This document shows, one piece after another, positions 8,399 to 16,321 of a stretch of 64,000 bases of DNA. Position 1 is the first letter of the stretch. Each line of letters begins with the position of its first letter. Source of the stretch: Methyloradius palustris. Lineage in GTDB: Bacteria > Pseudomonadota > Gammaproteobacteria > Burkholderiales > Methylophilaceae. A program made the translations under genes and the position numbers. Below the pieces are notes generated by a model. It was not told where the DNA came from, made no database searches, and was given only the letters and a program-made list of their open reading frames with translations. Where the stretch lies: positions 2,542,001-2,606,000 of the forward strand of contig NZ_AP024110.1 in assembly GCF_019703875.1 (NCBI RefSeq). The letters are read 5' to 3'.

Positions 8399-10324
8399 AT
8401 GAGATCACGTTCAGAACTTAAAAATTACCAACTCGAGAATTATCACTTTCGCATACGGCTAATCGTGGCGATGGTGGTGGTGGTAATTTGCTTTGGCATA
8501 CTTGCCAGTCGTTTCTTTTTCCTGCAATTCAATCGTTACGACTACTACCAGACACTGGCTGAGAATAACCGTATTTCACTAGTACCTATCGTACCCAATC
8601 GCGGATTGATACTGGATCGCAATGGCGTCATTCTAGCGAATAACTTTTTCGTTTATACGCTAGAAATCACGCCGTCTAAAATCAAGGATGTCGAGGCCAC
8701 CATCAACGAGCTAAGCCGGTTTGTTGAAGTCAGCACAGCAGATCGCAAACAGTTTAAAAAACTGCGTCAGCAAAGCCACAACTTTGAGAGTGTGCCGATA
8801 CGCACCCACTTGAATGAGGTTGAAGCGGCCAAGTTTGCAGTTAACCGTTATCGTTTTCCTGGTGTAGAAATCAAATCACGCCTTTTCCGCCATTACCCCC
8901 AAGGCAAGCTTGGCTCACATTTCCTAGGCTATATTGGCCGCATGAATGATAAGGACTTGGAATCGTTAAGTACATCTGGAGATTTATCAAACTACAAAGG
9001 TTCAGACCACATCGGTAAAACTGGCCTGGAACAATCCTATGAAAAAAGCCTGCACGGTACTACGGGGTTTCAGCAGGTGGAAATTGATGCCGACGGCCAT
9101 GCAGTGCGCGTGCTATCAAGCACGGCGCCTATTCCAGGCAACAATCTGGTGTTGGCAGTGGACAGCAAATTGCAGTCGATTACGGAAGAGGCTTTTGGCG
9201 ACCATCGCGGTGCGCTGGTGGCGATTAACCCAAAAAATGGCGAAGTACTTGCTTATGTCAGCATGCCCACTTTTGATCCCAACCTGTTTGTAGATGGTAT
9301 TGATAGCGATAGCTGGAAAGAGTTGAATGAATCATTAGATAAACCATTGATCAACCGCCCCCTGCGTGGCCTTTATCCACCGGGCTCCACATTTAAACCA
9401 TTTGTGGCAATGGCTGGCCTGGAAAATGGGAAACGTGAGCCACCTTTCAGCATTAGTGATCCTGGCTTCTATATTCTGCCAGGTAGCCCACATCGTTATC
9501 GCGACTGGAAACCAACGGGCCATGGCATGGTGGATATTCAACGTGCCATCACCGTATCTTGTGATACATTTTTCTATGGACTGGCGCTGGATTTAGGCAT
9601 AGACAGACTGACCTCATTCGTTCGCCACTTTGGTTTTGGTAAGAAAACCGGCATTGATATTGATGGCGAGATCAGCGGCCTACTGCCTACACCAGAATGG
9701 AAATATAGGCGCTGGAAGCAACGATGGTTTCCAGGCGAAACAATCATTGTCGGCATAGGCCAAGGCTACACGCTGGTCACACCATTGCAATTGGCGCAGG
9801 CCACTGTAGCGCTAGCCAACAATGGTACGGCGATCCAGCCACGCCTAGTTTCCAGTATTCAAGACAATCTCACTGGCATCAGTCATCCGCAGCCAGTGGT
9901 TGATGTCGATAAAATTGAACTGCAGCAAAAGAATATCGATATCGTTCGCGCGGGCATGGTGGGGGTGATGCTGCCTGGCGGAACCGCCGCTAGTGCGGGC
10001 GCCAATAGTCCATATTCGATTGCCGCCAAGACTGGGTCTGCGCAGGTCGTGGGGATCAAACAAAATGAGAAATACAACGCCAGTGCCATTTCTGAAAGAC
10101 ACCGAGATCACGCCCTGTTTATCGCCTATGCTCCCGCTGATGATCCAACAATCGCCATAGCCGTCATTGTGGAAAATGGTGGTCATGGTGGATCAGTCGC
10201 CGCACCGATTGCCCGCCGCGTCATGGATTACTATCTGTTAGGTAAAGTGCCAGAAAAAGCACCCGTCGCTGAAGAAGTGAAACCAGTAGATGCCGCAGCC
10301 CCAACAGAGGATATCCATGATTAG
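8399..10324 (+). CDS. mrdA: Penicillin-binding protein 2 (elongation transpeptidase)
   Basis: PBP2 cross-links new peptidoglycan strands during cell elongation and works with RodA. The 641-residue protein has one membrane helix at about 20-42, a PBP dimer domain, and a transpeptidase domain. All three active-site motifs are present: S330-T-F-K, S387-C-D and K544-T-G. The pattern NRPLRGLYPPGSTFKP is typical of MrdA. It lies between mreD and rodA and overlaps rodA by 8 bases, as expected for a co-translated pair. Confidence 0.96.
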   Translation: MRSRSELKNYQLENYHFRIRLIVAMVVVVICFGILASRFFFLQFNRYDYYQTLAENNRISLVPIVPNRGLILDRNGVILANNFFVYTLEITPSKIKDVEATINELSRFVEVSTADRKQFKKLRQQSHNFESVPIRTHLNEVEAAKFAVNRYRFPGVEIKSRLFRHYPQGKLGSHFLGYIGRMNDKDLESLSTSGDLSNYKGSDHIGKTGLEQSYEKSLHGTTGFQQVEIDADGHAVRVLSSTAPIPGNNLVLAVDSKLQSITEEAFGDHRGALVAINPKNGEVLAYVSMPTFDPNLFVDGIDSDSWKELNESLDKPLINRPLRGLYPPGSTFKPFVAMAGLENGKREPPFSISDPGFYILPGSPHRYRDWKPTGHGMVDIQRAITVSCDTFFYGLALDLGIDRLTSFVRHFGFGKKTGIDIDGEISGLLPTPEWKYRRWKQRWFPGETIIVGIGQGYTLVTPLQLAQATVALANNGTAIQPRLVSSIQDNLTGISHPQPVVDVDKIELQQKNIDIVRAGMVGVMLPGGTAASAGANSPYSIAAKTGSAQVVGIKQNEKYNASAISERHRDHALFIAYAPADDPTIAIAVIVENGGHGGSVAAPIARRVMDYYLLGKVPEKAPVAEEVKPVDAAAPTEDIHD

Positions 10325-11411
10325 ACAGCTATCAAAATATCTGACGCGCCATATCGATTCGTTCCTGATGGGCTGCCTGTTCTTTACGTTATTAGTCGGG
10401 CTCTTCGTCTTATACAGCGCCTCTGCGCAAAGTATGGATCGCATCATCGCGCAGTTATTCAATATTGTGGCGGCCTTCGGCGCCTTATGGTTAGCCAGTA
10501 ACATTCCGCCACAGCAGATGGAGCGGGTGGCACTGCCGCTTTATGCTGTAGGTATGTTGATGCTGATTGGCGTTGCGCTGTTTGGCGAAGTTAGTCACGG
10601 TGCAAGAAGGTGGTTGCATCTCGGGTTTATGCGCATCCAGCCTTCAGAACTGATGCGGATCGCCGTGCCCTTATTACTTGCCTGGTATTTCTCAAGGCGT
10701 GAAGCAACACCGCAATTGAGGGATCATGCAATTGGCGCGATATTGCTTGCAATTCCAGTCTTATTCATCATGAAACAGCCTGACCTCGGCACCTCACTAT
10801 TGATTGCAGCATCAGGGTTTTATGTATTGTTCCTCGCTGGCTTGAACTGGCGACTGATATTGGGTGCAGTTGTCTTGGGCGGCGCCAGCACACCGATATT
10901 GTGGTCATTGATGCATGATTATCAGAAAAAACGCATTGAAATATTGTTCGACCCTTATCAAGACCCGCTCGGCTCTGGCTATCACACGATACAAGCGACT
11001 ATTGCGCTGGGTTCTGGTGGTATTGCAGGCAAGGGTTGGCTGCATGGCACGCAAAGTCAGCTGGATTTCCTGCCTGAGCGCACGACTGACTTCATCTTTG
11101 CCGTGTTTGGCGAAGAGTTTGGCCTTTTAGGTAATTTGTTGCTACTGTTACTTTTTGGCCTGATCATCGGCCGCGGCCTTTACATTGCCTTACACGCACA
11201 AAGCACGTTTAGCAGGTTATTGGCTGGTAGTATTACACTGACTTTCTTCACTTACATTTTCGTCAATATCGGCATGGTGAGCGGCATATTGCCAGTAGTC
11301 GGCGTGCCTTTGCCGCTGATTAGTTATGGCGGCACATCGTTGGTCATGCTGATGCTGGGCTTTGGTATCCTCATGAGCATTCATACACACAAAACACTGG
11401 TGGCTTCTTGA
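10317..11411 (+). CDS. rodA: Peptidoglycan glycosyltransferase RodA
   Basis: RodA is the SEDS-family polymerase that extends glycan strands and pairs with PBP2. The 364-residue protein has about ten membrane helices and the SEDS signatures: QPSELMRIAVPLLLAW, KQPDLGTSLL, FLPERTTDFIFAVFGEEFG, and GVPLPLISYGGTSL near the end. I place the start at the ATG that overlaps the mrdA stop. A longer in-frame start 27 bases upstream would add only a polar stub read from inside mrdA. Its stop overlaps the rlpA start by one base. Confidence 0.95.
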   Translation: MIRQLSKYLTRHIDSFLMGCLFFTLLVGLFVLYSASAQSMDRIIAQLFNIVAAFGALWLASNIPPQQMERVALPLYAVGMLMLIGVALFGEVSHGARRWLHLGFMRIQPSELMRIAVPLLLAWYFSRREATPQLRDHAIGAILLAIPVLFIMKQPDLGTSLLIAASGFYVLFLAGLNWRLILGAVVLGGASTPILWSLMHDYQKKRIEILFDPYQDPLGSGYHTIQATIALGSGGIAGKGWLHGTQSQLDFLPERTTDFIFAVFGEEFGLLGNLLLLLLFGLIIGRGLYIALHAQSTFSRLLAGSITLTFFTYIFVNIGMVSGILPVVGVPLPLISYGGTSLVMLMLGFGILMSIHTHKTLVAS

Positions 11412-12430
11412 TGACATACGCACGAATTGTTCTGATTACATTATGCACTTTGATATTAACCGCCTGCGGCGGCGCTAGCAGTGTTAAACCTAATACAACA
11501 ACGCCTACTGCTACTAGCGCCAATAAACCTGCAGTCGCTGCAACGCCAAGCAAAAAAGGTGGTGGCTATTACCTGGATGACGGCCCTGGCGATAACCCGC
11601 CTGCCGATATAGATAGCATTCCAGATGCCATCCCACGCTTAGAAACACCATTACCGCGCGCCAATCGCCCTTATGTTGCGCTGGGTACACGCTACACGCC
11701 ATATACCGCTTATGTTCCTTACAAGGCAAAAGGCATCGCCTCTTGGTATGGCAAGCGTTACCACGGTCAGAAAACTTCAAGTGGCGAAATTTACGATATG
11801 TATGGCATGACGGGTGCGCATACCATTTTGCCTCTGCCTAGTTATGTAAAAGTCACTAACCCTGAAAATGGTAAATCTGTGATTGTTCGGATTAACGATC
11901 GCGGGCCGTTCCATAGCGATAGACTGATAGACCTGTCTTACGCAGCCGCTTATAAGCTCAGGTTGGTTGGTAAAGGTAGCGGGTTAGTTGAAGTCGAGTC
12001 GATAGACGCGAGCAAATATCCTAATCAGTACATCTACAAAGCTGAGGCCGCAACCGTGGCAGCGCCGCCGATACAAGCAGTAGAAGTGCCAGCGACTCCC
12101 GCACCAGTATCTACACAAGCTACCGCATCACCCGCAAATGTTGAGCCAGCACAAAGCGCTGTAGCAGCCAATCCCACCACCATTACAGAAATCACAAGCC
12201 CTGGTGACTATGTGCAAGTGGGCGCATTCAAAATAGAAACGAATGCTGAAGGCCTCAAAAGCAAACTGGCGCAGAACAAACTGGTGGAGAATGTGTCCAT
12301 TCATAGCTGGTATAATAATGGAACTTATCGGGTATTACTCGGGCCTTATACCAGCCGTCAAGATGCAGAAGATGCAGCATCAGACATCAAAAAGGTGCTT
12401 GGTTCTAACGCGATTGTCATTAGAAGATAA
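11411..12430 (+). CDS. rlpA: Septal ring lytic transglycosylase RlpA (lipoprotein)
   Basis: RlpA is an outer-membrane lipoprotein that cleaves denuded glycan at the septum. The sequence starts with a lipoprotein signal ending in LILTAC, followed by a Pro/Ala/Thr linker. The double-psi beta-barrel domain follows (GIASWYGKRYHGQKTSSGE at about residues 110-130, and VRINDRGPFHSDRLIDLS). A second linker rich in Ala/Pro leads to a SPOR domain at about 260-339 (YVQVGAFKIETNAE...YRVLLGPYTSRQDA) that binds naked glycan. The ATG overlaps the rodA stop by one base. Length and layout are normal. Confidence 0.94.
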   Translation: MTYARIVLITLCTLILTACGGASSVKPNTTTPTATSANKPAVAATPSKKGGGYYLDDGPGDNPPADIDSIPDAIPRLETPLPRANRPYVALGTRYTPYTAYVPYKAKGIASWYGKRYHGQKTSSGEIYDMYGMTGAHTILPLPSYVKVTNPENGKSVIVRINDRGPFHSDRLIDLSYAAAYKLRLVGKGSGLVEVESIDASKYPNQYIYKAEAATVAAPPIQAVEVPATPAPVSTQATASPANVEPAQSAVAANPTTITEITSPGDYVQVGAFKIETNAEGLKSKLAQNKLVENVSIHSWYNNGTYRVLLGPYTSRQDAEDAASDIKKVLGSNAIVIRR

Positions 12431-12485
12431 TCATCTGTTAATACTCTCGGCTACTCATTAATTACGTACTTCAGTATTGGAAATC

Positions 12486-13625
12486 ATGTCTTATTTAATC
12501 AAAGCGCTTGCTCTCGCCCTGTCATTCACTGTTGCCGCCGAAGCCATGGCCGCAGATATCCCGCCACCACCAGTACTCACAGTTAAATCGTATATCCTGC
12601 GCGATTTTAACAGTGGCAACATCATTGCTGAGCAGCAAGGCACAGACCGCGTAGAACCGGCCTCACTCACCAAATTGATGACCGCGTATCTCTCGTTCAA
12701 AGCGCTGAAAATGGGGCATTTGCAATTAACGCAAACCCTGCCTGTGAGCGTAAAAGCCTGGAAAATAGAAGGCTCCAAAATGTTTGTTGAGCCTAACAAA
12801 CCAGTCACCGTGGATGAATTACTGCATGGCATGATCATCCAGTCTGGTAACGATGCCTCCATCACACTGGCTGAAGGGATTGCCGTCACTGAAGATGCCT
12901 TTGCCGATCTCATGAATAAAGAGGCAGCTCGCCTCGGCATGAAAAATACGCACTACATGAATGCCACTGGGTTGCCTAACCCGCAACATTACACAACAGC
13001 CTACGACCTATCATTACTGGCAGCCGCGTTGATTCAGGACTTTCCAGCCGAGTACAAAAAGTTTTATTCCACCAAGGAATACACCTACAACAACATCACC
13101 CAACCAAACCGTAACCGCCTGCTATGGCTAGACCCATTTGTAGATGGCATGAAAACAGGCCACACCGAGAGCGCTGGTTATTGCCTGATTTCATCAGCAA
13201 AACGTGGCGATACCCGCCTGATTTCAGTAGTGCTAGGTGCCCCAACAGATAGCGCCCGCGCCACCGAGAGCCAGAAGCTGCTGAATTACGGATTCCAGTT
13301 TTACGAATCAACACTGGTATATAAACGTGGTACAGCCATCAATACGCTCAAAGTATGGAAAGGCGCCGAACGAACGGTTGGCGCAACAGTGCCTGCAGAC
13401 CTTTATATTACATTGCCCAAGGGTGAGTACAGCCAAGTGAAAGCTCAAGTCACAAGCAAGCAGCCTTTACTCGCGCCGATTGCTGCTGGGCAAGAAGTGG
13501 GTACGATTCAATTCGTATTGAATGACAAAAAAATCGCTGAAGCCAAGCTAGTTGCAGCGAAAGAAGTCGCTGTGGCTGGTATTTTTGGCCGCATGTTCGA
13601 TAGCATCAAGCTCTGGTTTGAGTAA
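12486..13625 (+). CDS. dacC: D-alanyl-D-alanine carboxypeptidase (PBP5/6 family)
   Basis: A periplasmic low-molecular-weight PBP that trims the terminal D-Ala from muropeptides. From the ATG at 12486 the protein has 379 residues. It has a signal peptide (core ALALALSFTVAAEAMA, cut before ADIPPP) and the SxxK, SxN and KTG motifs at S60-L-T-K, S120-G-N and K223-T-G. A C-terminal PBP5 domain and an amphipathic membrane-anchoring tail (FGRMFDSIKLWFE) follow. An upstream in-frame TTG adds three residues and is less likely. The symbol could equally be dacA; the family cannot separate them here. It follows the rodA-rlpA genes. Confidence 0.93.
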   Translation: MSYLIKALALALSFTVAAEAMAADIPPPPVLTVKSYILRDFNSGNIIAEQQGTDRVEPASLTKLMTAYLSFKALKMGHLQLTQTLPVSVKAWKIEGSKMFVEPNKPVTVDELLHGMIIQSGNDASITLAEGIAVTEDAFADLMNKEAARLGMKNTHYMNATGLPNPQHYTTAYDLSLLAAALIQDFPAEYKKFYSTKEYTYNNITQPNRNRLLWLDPFVDGMKTGHTESAGYCLISSAKRGDTRLISVVLGAPTDSARATESQKLLNYGFQFYESTLVYKRGTAINTLKVWKGAERTVGATVPADLYITLPKGEYSQVKAQVTSKQPLLAPIAAGQEVGTIQFVLNDKKIAEAKLVAAKEVAVAGIFGRMFDSIKLWFE

Positions 13626-13655
13626 TATTAAGCTGAGTTAGGGGGTCTAAATAAA

Positions 13656-13940
13656 ATGGCTGATAACGATATACCTGAAGGACAAGAAACCCTCATCGAG
13701 TTCCCGACTGACTTCCCGATTAAAGTCATGGGCGAAACGCATGAGGATTTTCATAACACCATCATCACCCTTATCCAGGAGCATCATCCAGAATTTGATG
13801 CTAACGGTATAGAAACGCGTGCGAGCGCCAATGGCAAATATACCAGCCTGACCTGCACGGTCTATGTCACGTCCAAACCGCAACTGGACAATATTTATCG
13901 CGCGCTGTCCTCTCACCCCATGGTGAAATTCGCACTTTAA
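13656..13940 (+). CDS. DUF493 (YbeD-like) small regulatory protein
   Basis: A 94-residue cytosolic protein of the DUF493/YbeD family, an ACT-like fold that usually sits between dacA/dacC and lipB. It carries LIEFPTDFPIKVMG, GNGKYTSLT-like NGKYTSLTCTVYV, and LDNIYRALSSHPMVKFAL at the end, all typical of the family. The role is poorly defined; the conserved position next to lipB suggests a regulatory link to lipoate synthesis or cell-wall genes, which is inference. It lies 30 bases after dacC. Confidence 0.88.
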   Translation: MADNDIPEGQETLIEFPTDFPIKVMGETHEDFHNTIITLIQEHHPEFDANGIETRASANGKYTSLTCTVYVTSKPQLDNIYRALSSHPMVKFAL

Positions 13941-13966
13941 TCGGCACTCGCGAGATACCGCACCGC

Positions 13967-14623
13967 ATGACTAGACAACTTGTTGTCAAACAACTCGGCC
14001 GCACCGATTACGAAGCTATTTGGCATGCCATGCAGGCATTCACAGAAAGCCGTGATGAACACACCCCTGATGAAATATGGATCACAGAGCACGATGCCGT
14101 TTATACATTAGGACTTAACCGCAAGTTAGTACGCATGCCAAGCGATACTTCCATACCAGTTGTGTTGGCAGATAGAGGCGGGAAAATCACTTACCACGGG
14201 CCTGGGCAGCTCATCATTTATCTGCTCATTGATTTGAAGCGTAAAAGTTTATCCATAAGGCAACTGGTCAGCGCGATGGAAAGTAGCATCGTGGAATTAC
14301 TCGCCGAGTATGACGTTAAAGCCTATGCCAAAGCTGATGCACCTGGTGTGTATGTTTTGATTAACCAAGTTGAGAGCAAAATCGCCTCGCTCGGTTTGCG
14401 ACTTAAAAACCAGTGTAGTTACCATGGCCTGAGCCTGAATATTGATATGGATCTAAGTCCATTTTCCGCAATTGATCCTTGTGGCTACAGTGGCCTGCAA
14501 GTTACACAAACTAGTGATCTTGGCTTATTCATTGATCTGTCGCAAGCAAGTGAATACTTGCTTAAAGCGCTTACAGAGTCGCTCAGTTATACTAGCGTTA
14601 AATACGAAACACATGATGACTGA
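13967..14623 (+). CDS. lipB: Lipoyl(octanoyl) transferase
   Basis: LipB moves octanoate from octanoyl-ACP to lipoyl domains of 2-oxoacid dehydrogenases and the glycine cleavage system. The 218-residue protein shows RGGKITYHGPGQLIIY, the catalytic Cys in DPCGYSG (C172) and the catalytic Lys in SKIASLGLR (K138). Length is normal. It lies between the DUF493 gene and lipA (6 bases before lipA), the usual betaproteobacterial order. Confidence 0.96.
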   Translation: MTRQLVVKQLGRTDYEAIWHAMQAFTESRDEHTPDEIWITEHDAVYTLGLNRKLVRMPSDTSIPVVLADRGGKITYHGPGQLIIYLLIDLKRKSLSIRQLVSAMESSIVELLAEYDVKAYAKADAPGVYVLINQVESKIASLGLRLKNQCSYHGLSLNIDMDLSPFSAIDPCGYSGLQVTQTSDLGLFIDLSQASEYLLKALTESLSYTSVKYETHDD

Positions 14624-14629
14624 CACCGC

Positions 14630-15613
14630 ATGACCGACACTGCTGAATCATTAAGCCCAGAAAAAATTATTCCCGCACGCAAAGAGCCTGGCCATAAAGA
14701 AACTGGCCAAGCCAAAACTGCACGCATCCCGATCAAGATCATCCCTCAACCCGCCATGCGCAAGCCAGAATGGATCCGCATGAAAGTGCCAGATAGCGCC
14801 CGCTTTCAGGAAATCAAACAGATCCTGCGCGAGAATAATCTGCATACCGTATGTGAAGAAGCCTCATGCCCCAATATCGGCGAATGCTTCAGCGGCGGCA
14901 CTGCAACCTTCATGATATTGGGCGATATCTGCACCCGTCGCTGCCCATTCTGCGATGTCGCACATGGCAAGCCCTTGCCACCCGACGTCAATGAGCCAGA
15001 GAATTTAGGCCGTACGATTGCTAAAATGCGATTGAAATACGTGGTGATTACCAGCGTGGATCGCGATGATTTAAAAGACGGTGGCGCGCAACACTTTGTT
15101 GATTGCATCCACACCGTGCGCAAATACTCGCCCGACATCAAGGTAGAAGTGCTCGTGCCTGATTTCCGTGGCAAACTAGAACGTGCCATTGAGGTATTAA
15201 AATTGGCACCGCCAGATGTGATGAACCACAACATGGAAACCATTCCACGCCTCTACAAAGAAGCACGCCCTGGCGCTGACTACATGGAATCACTCAAACT
15301 ATTAAAAATATTCCGTGAGATGCACCCAGAGGTACCTACTAAATCTGGCCTGATGCTAGGCCTTGGTGAAACCGATGAAGAAATCCTAGAGGTCATGCAA
15401 GACCTGCGTAACCACAATGTCACGATGCTGACGCTAGGCCAATATCTGCAACCCACACCCCATCATTTACCAGTTAAACGCTTTGTCACACCCCAGCGTT
15501 TTGCTGAATTTGAACAACAAGCACTTGCAATGGGTTTTACGCATGCAGCTTGCGGCCCCATGGTAAGGTCTTCATACCATGCAGACCAACAAGCGGGAAT
15601 GCATGCCCTTTAA
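14630..15613 (+). CDS. lipA: Lipoyl synthase (radical SAM)
   Basis: LipA inserts two sulfurs into the bound octanoyl chain to make lipoate. The 327-residue enzyme has both iron-sulfur motifs: the auxiliary cluster motif CEEASCPNIGEC and the radical-SAM motif CTRRCPFCDV. It also has the C-terminal serine of the auxiliary cluster in MVRSSYHADQQ. The first 45 residues are a charged extension often seen in this family. It is the last gene of the mreB-to-lipA run and converges on kdpE, with 9 bases between the stops. Confidence 0.97.
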   Translation: MTDTAESLSPEKIIPARKEPGHKETGQAKTARIPIKIIPQPAMRKPEWIRMKVPDSARFQEIKQILRENNLHTVCEEASCPNIGECFSGGTATFMILGDICTRRCPFCDVAHGKPLPPDVNEPENLGRTIAKMRLKYVVITSVDRDDLKDGGAQHFVDCIHTVRKYSPDIKVEVLVPDFRGKLERAIEVLKLAPPDVMNHNMETIPRLYKEARPGADYMESLKLLKIFREMHPEVPTKSGLMLGLGETDEEILEVMQDLRNHNVTMLTLGQYLQPTPHHLPVKRFVTPQRFAEFEQQALAMGFTHAACGPMVRSSYHADQQAGMHAL

Positions 15614-15622
15614 CAGAACTGC

Positions 15623-16321
15623 TTAAGTCGCCAACCGATACCCAACACCCGTCTCGGTAATCAGGTATTTAGGCTGCGCTGCATCTTCTTCCAGCTTTTG
15701 TCTTAAATGCCCCATGTAGATACGCAGATAATGACTGCTTTCGACATAGGTTGGGCCCCACACTTCTTTGAGTAGTTGGCGTTGTGTAACTACGCGGCCA
15801 GAGTTTCTGATGAGTATGCCGAGCAGCCTGAATTCTATTGGGGTGAGATGCACTAGCTCGGATGCGCGAAATACCTGACGTTTGGGTAAATCAACTGTGA
15901 TTTCGCCAAAGCTGTATAGGCCATTGTTGCTGTTGCCTTCTACCGCAAGTGACCTGCGGCGTAGTTGGGCACGGATTCTGGCGAGCAGTTCTGCACTGCC
16001 GAATGGTTTGGTCAGGTAATCATCGGCACCAGCATCTAGCGCTTTGACTTTTTCTACCTCATCGGTGCGGGCAGATAGCACGATAATCGGCACCGTGCTC
16101 CAGCTGCGGATTTGCTGAATCACTTCGATGCCGTCCATATCAGGCAAGCCAAGGTCTAGCACTACGGTGTCTGGCTTACGCGTGCCGACTTCGATCAGGC
16201 CTTGTTGGCCCGTCTCCGCGCTATGGACTTGCAGGTCGGCATTTTCTAAAGAGGTGATGATGAAGCGGCGAATCTGCTGTTCATCTTCAATGACGATAAT
16301 GTTGGCGAGCGGTTCAGACAT
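15623..16321 (-). CDS. kdpE: KDP operon response regulator KdpE
   Basis: KdpE is the OmpR-family response regulator that turns on kdp under potassium limitation. The 232-residue protein has a receiver domain with the phospho-acceptor in VVLDLGLPDMDG (about D56) and the switch Lys in YLTKPFGSAELLAR. A winged-helix DNA-binding domain follows (LTPIEFRLLGILIRNSGRVVTQRQLL, about 160-185). Its ATG lies inside the end of kdpD, with an 8-base overlap, so the two are co-translated. It is the last gene of the operon. Confidence 0.95.
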   Translation of the reverse strand: MSEPLANIIVIEDEQQIRRFIITSLENADLQVHSAETGQQGLIEVGTRKPDTVVLDLGLPDMDGIEVIQQIRSWSTVPIIVLSARTDEVEKVKALDAGADDYLTKPFGSAELLARIRAQLRRRSLAVEGNSNNGLYSFGEITVDLPKRQVFRASELVHLTPIEFRLLGILIRNSGRVVTQRQLLKEVWGPTYVESSHYLRIYMGHLRQKLEEDAAQPKYLITETGVGYRLAT